Both the position numbers and the translations under genes were made by a program. From an uncultured Campylobacterales bacterium (GTDB lineage: Bacteria; Campylobacterota; Campylobacteria; Campylobacterales; Arcobacteraceae), in the NCBI GenBank assembly GCA_947503785.1, contig CANNFB010000003.1, positions 1-64,000 of the forward strand: a stretch of 64,000 nucleotides of DNA, given 5' to 3'. Positions 63,466 to 64,000 of this stretch are shown one piece after another; the stretch's first letter is position 1; the number at the start of each line of letters is the position of its first letter. The notes under the pieces are model-generated. The model saw only the letters and a program-made list of their open reading frames with translations, did no database searches and had not been told where the DNA came from.

Positions 63466-64000
63466 TTATAATTTAAAGCCTCTAATTCCATTATAAATTG
63501 ATTCTCCATCTTTTAATGTAAGCACGACTTTAGGAATATGTCTATCATCTATTACAATAATATCAGCTCTTTTCCCTTCTTCTATAATTCCTCTATCTTG
63601 AAGATTTGCATAATTTGCTGGAGTTGAAGTAATCATTGAAAAGCCTTTTGCTATATCAAGATTTGCATCTTCTTTCATTCTATAAACTGCTTGAAGCATA
63701 GACGTTGGATGATAATCTGAACATAAGTATTTACAAACACCCTCTCTTACTAATTCAATAGCCGCTATATTACCACTTTGACTTCCACCTCTTACAATAT
63801 TAGGTGCTCCCATACCTGTAGCAATTCCTTTAGAAACTGCATATTTAGCAACTTCTAAATCAAGTGGAAACTCTGAAAGTTGAACACCTAAATCTAAAAG
63901 ACCATCGAGTTTTTCTATACAATCATCATCATGGCTAAGTAATGTTAAATTATGTGTTTTTGCATAAGAAATTAAATCATTAATTTTTTTTTCATCTTTT
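63466..64000 (-). CDS. phnM: PhnM, phosphonate triphosphate diphosphatase (partial)
   Basis: The frame is open to the window edge, so the N-terminus is missing. The visible 177 codons encode the C-terminal part of a metal-dependent amidohydrolase: SHDDD, MGAPNIVRGGSQSGN, CSDYHPTSMLQA and GKRADIIVID. PhnM removes pyrophosphate from the ribose 1-methylphosphonate 5-triphosphate intermediate in the C-P lyase route. Core C-P lyase genes are expected just beyond the window. Confidence 0.9.
   Translation of the reverse strand, partial: KDEKKINDLISYAKTHNLTLLSHDDDCIEKLDGLLDLGVQLSEFPLDLEVAKYAVSKGIATGMGAPNIVRGGSQSGNIAAIELVREGVCKYLCSDYHPTSMLQAVYRMKEDANLDIAKGFSMITSTPANYANLQDRGIIEEGKRADIIVIDDRHIPKVVLTLKDGESIYNGIRGFKL

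Overview
The window is AT-rich DNA from a Campylobacterota bacterium, most likely a marine or free-living Arcobacter-type organism. This is inferred from HobA (an initiator partner known from this phylum), the lysC-hobA-holB-folP order, the futalosine menaquinone enzyme MqnC, a yggT-slt pair behind a gltX-type gene, and a GlnRS-YqeY fusion. No rRNA genes and no CRISPR array were seen.

Region 1 (about 0.3-19.4 kb, minus strand) is a nearly complete type VI secretion locus, transcribed tssA-B-C-E-F-G-H, a 43-residue lipoprotein, FHA protein, tssJ-K-L-M, a PP2C phosphatase, a Ser/Thr kinase and hcp. Most junctions overlap or are a few bases apart. The kinase, phosphatase and FHA protein suggest post-translational control by threonine phosphorylation. 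No vgrG or intact PAAR gene lies here. A short frameshifted PAAR-like remnant sits just upstream of tssA, followed by a MepS-like NlpC/P60 lipoprotein that has lost its catalytic cysteine.

Region 2 (20.5-29.9 kb) is housekeeping: two unknown small proteins, oligopeptidase A, PrmC, HemW, RppH, aspartate kinase, HobA, HolB, dihydropteroate synthase and prephenate dehydrogenase. Region 3 (29.95-34.8 kb) is a small integrated element. It has a tyrosine recombinase, an excisionase-like protein, two small coupled genes, a divergent repressor with a palindromic operator candidate, and cargo that includes a membrane-anchored Mrr-like nuclease and a gene broken by an in-frame TGA.

Region 4 (35-45.6 kb) holds bamA, mqnC, an M16-like protein without the zinc motif, a GluRS-like protein that has lost both class I synthetase signatures, yggT, a lytic transglycosylase, a lipoprotein and the glnS-yqeY fusion. 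Region 5 (45.72-48.72 kb) is a 2.96-kb insertion between glnS and mobB, bounded by perfect 44-bp direct repeats. It contains an IS3-type transposase remnant and three unrecognised genes but no recombinase.

Region 6 (48.7-60.9 kb) carries mobB, fbp, a small cysteine-rich protein, metG, a Mur-ligase-like protein without a P-loop, an S24 repressor, the sodium-pumping oxaloacetate decarboxylase operon oadGAB followed by pckA, a hypothetical protein and ribBA with a degenerate RibA half. Region 7 (60.97-64 kb) is a four-tRNA operon (Gln, initiator Met, Met, Thr) behind a consensus promoter, two small lipoproteins and the C-P lyase accessory genes phnP, phnN and partial phnM.

The items most worth a second look are the GluRS pseudoenzyme beside glnS, the direct-repeat-bounded island with its unknown gene pair, the cysteine-less MepS homologue, and the PAAR-like remnant at the T6SS edge.
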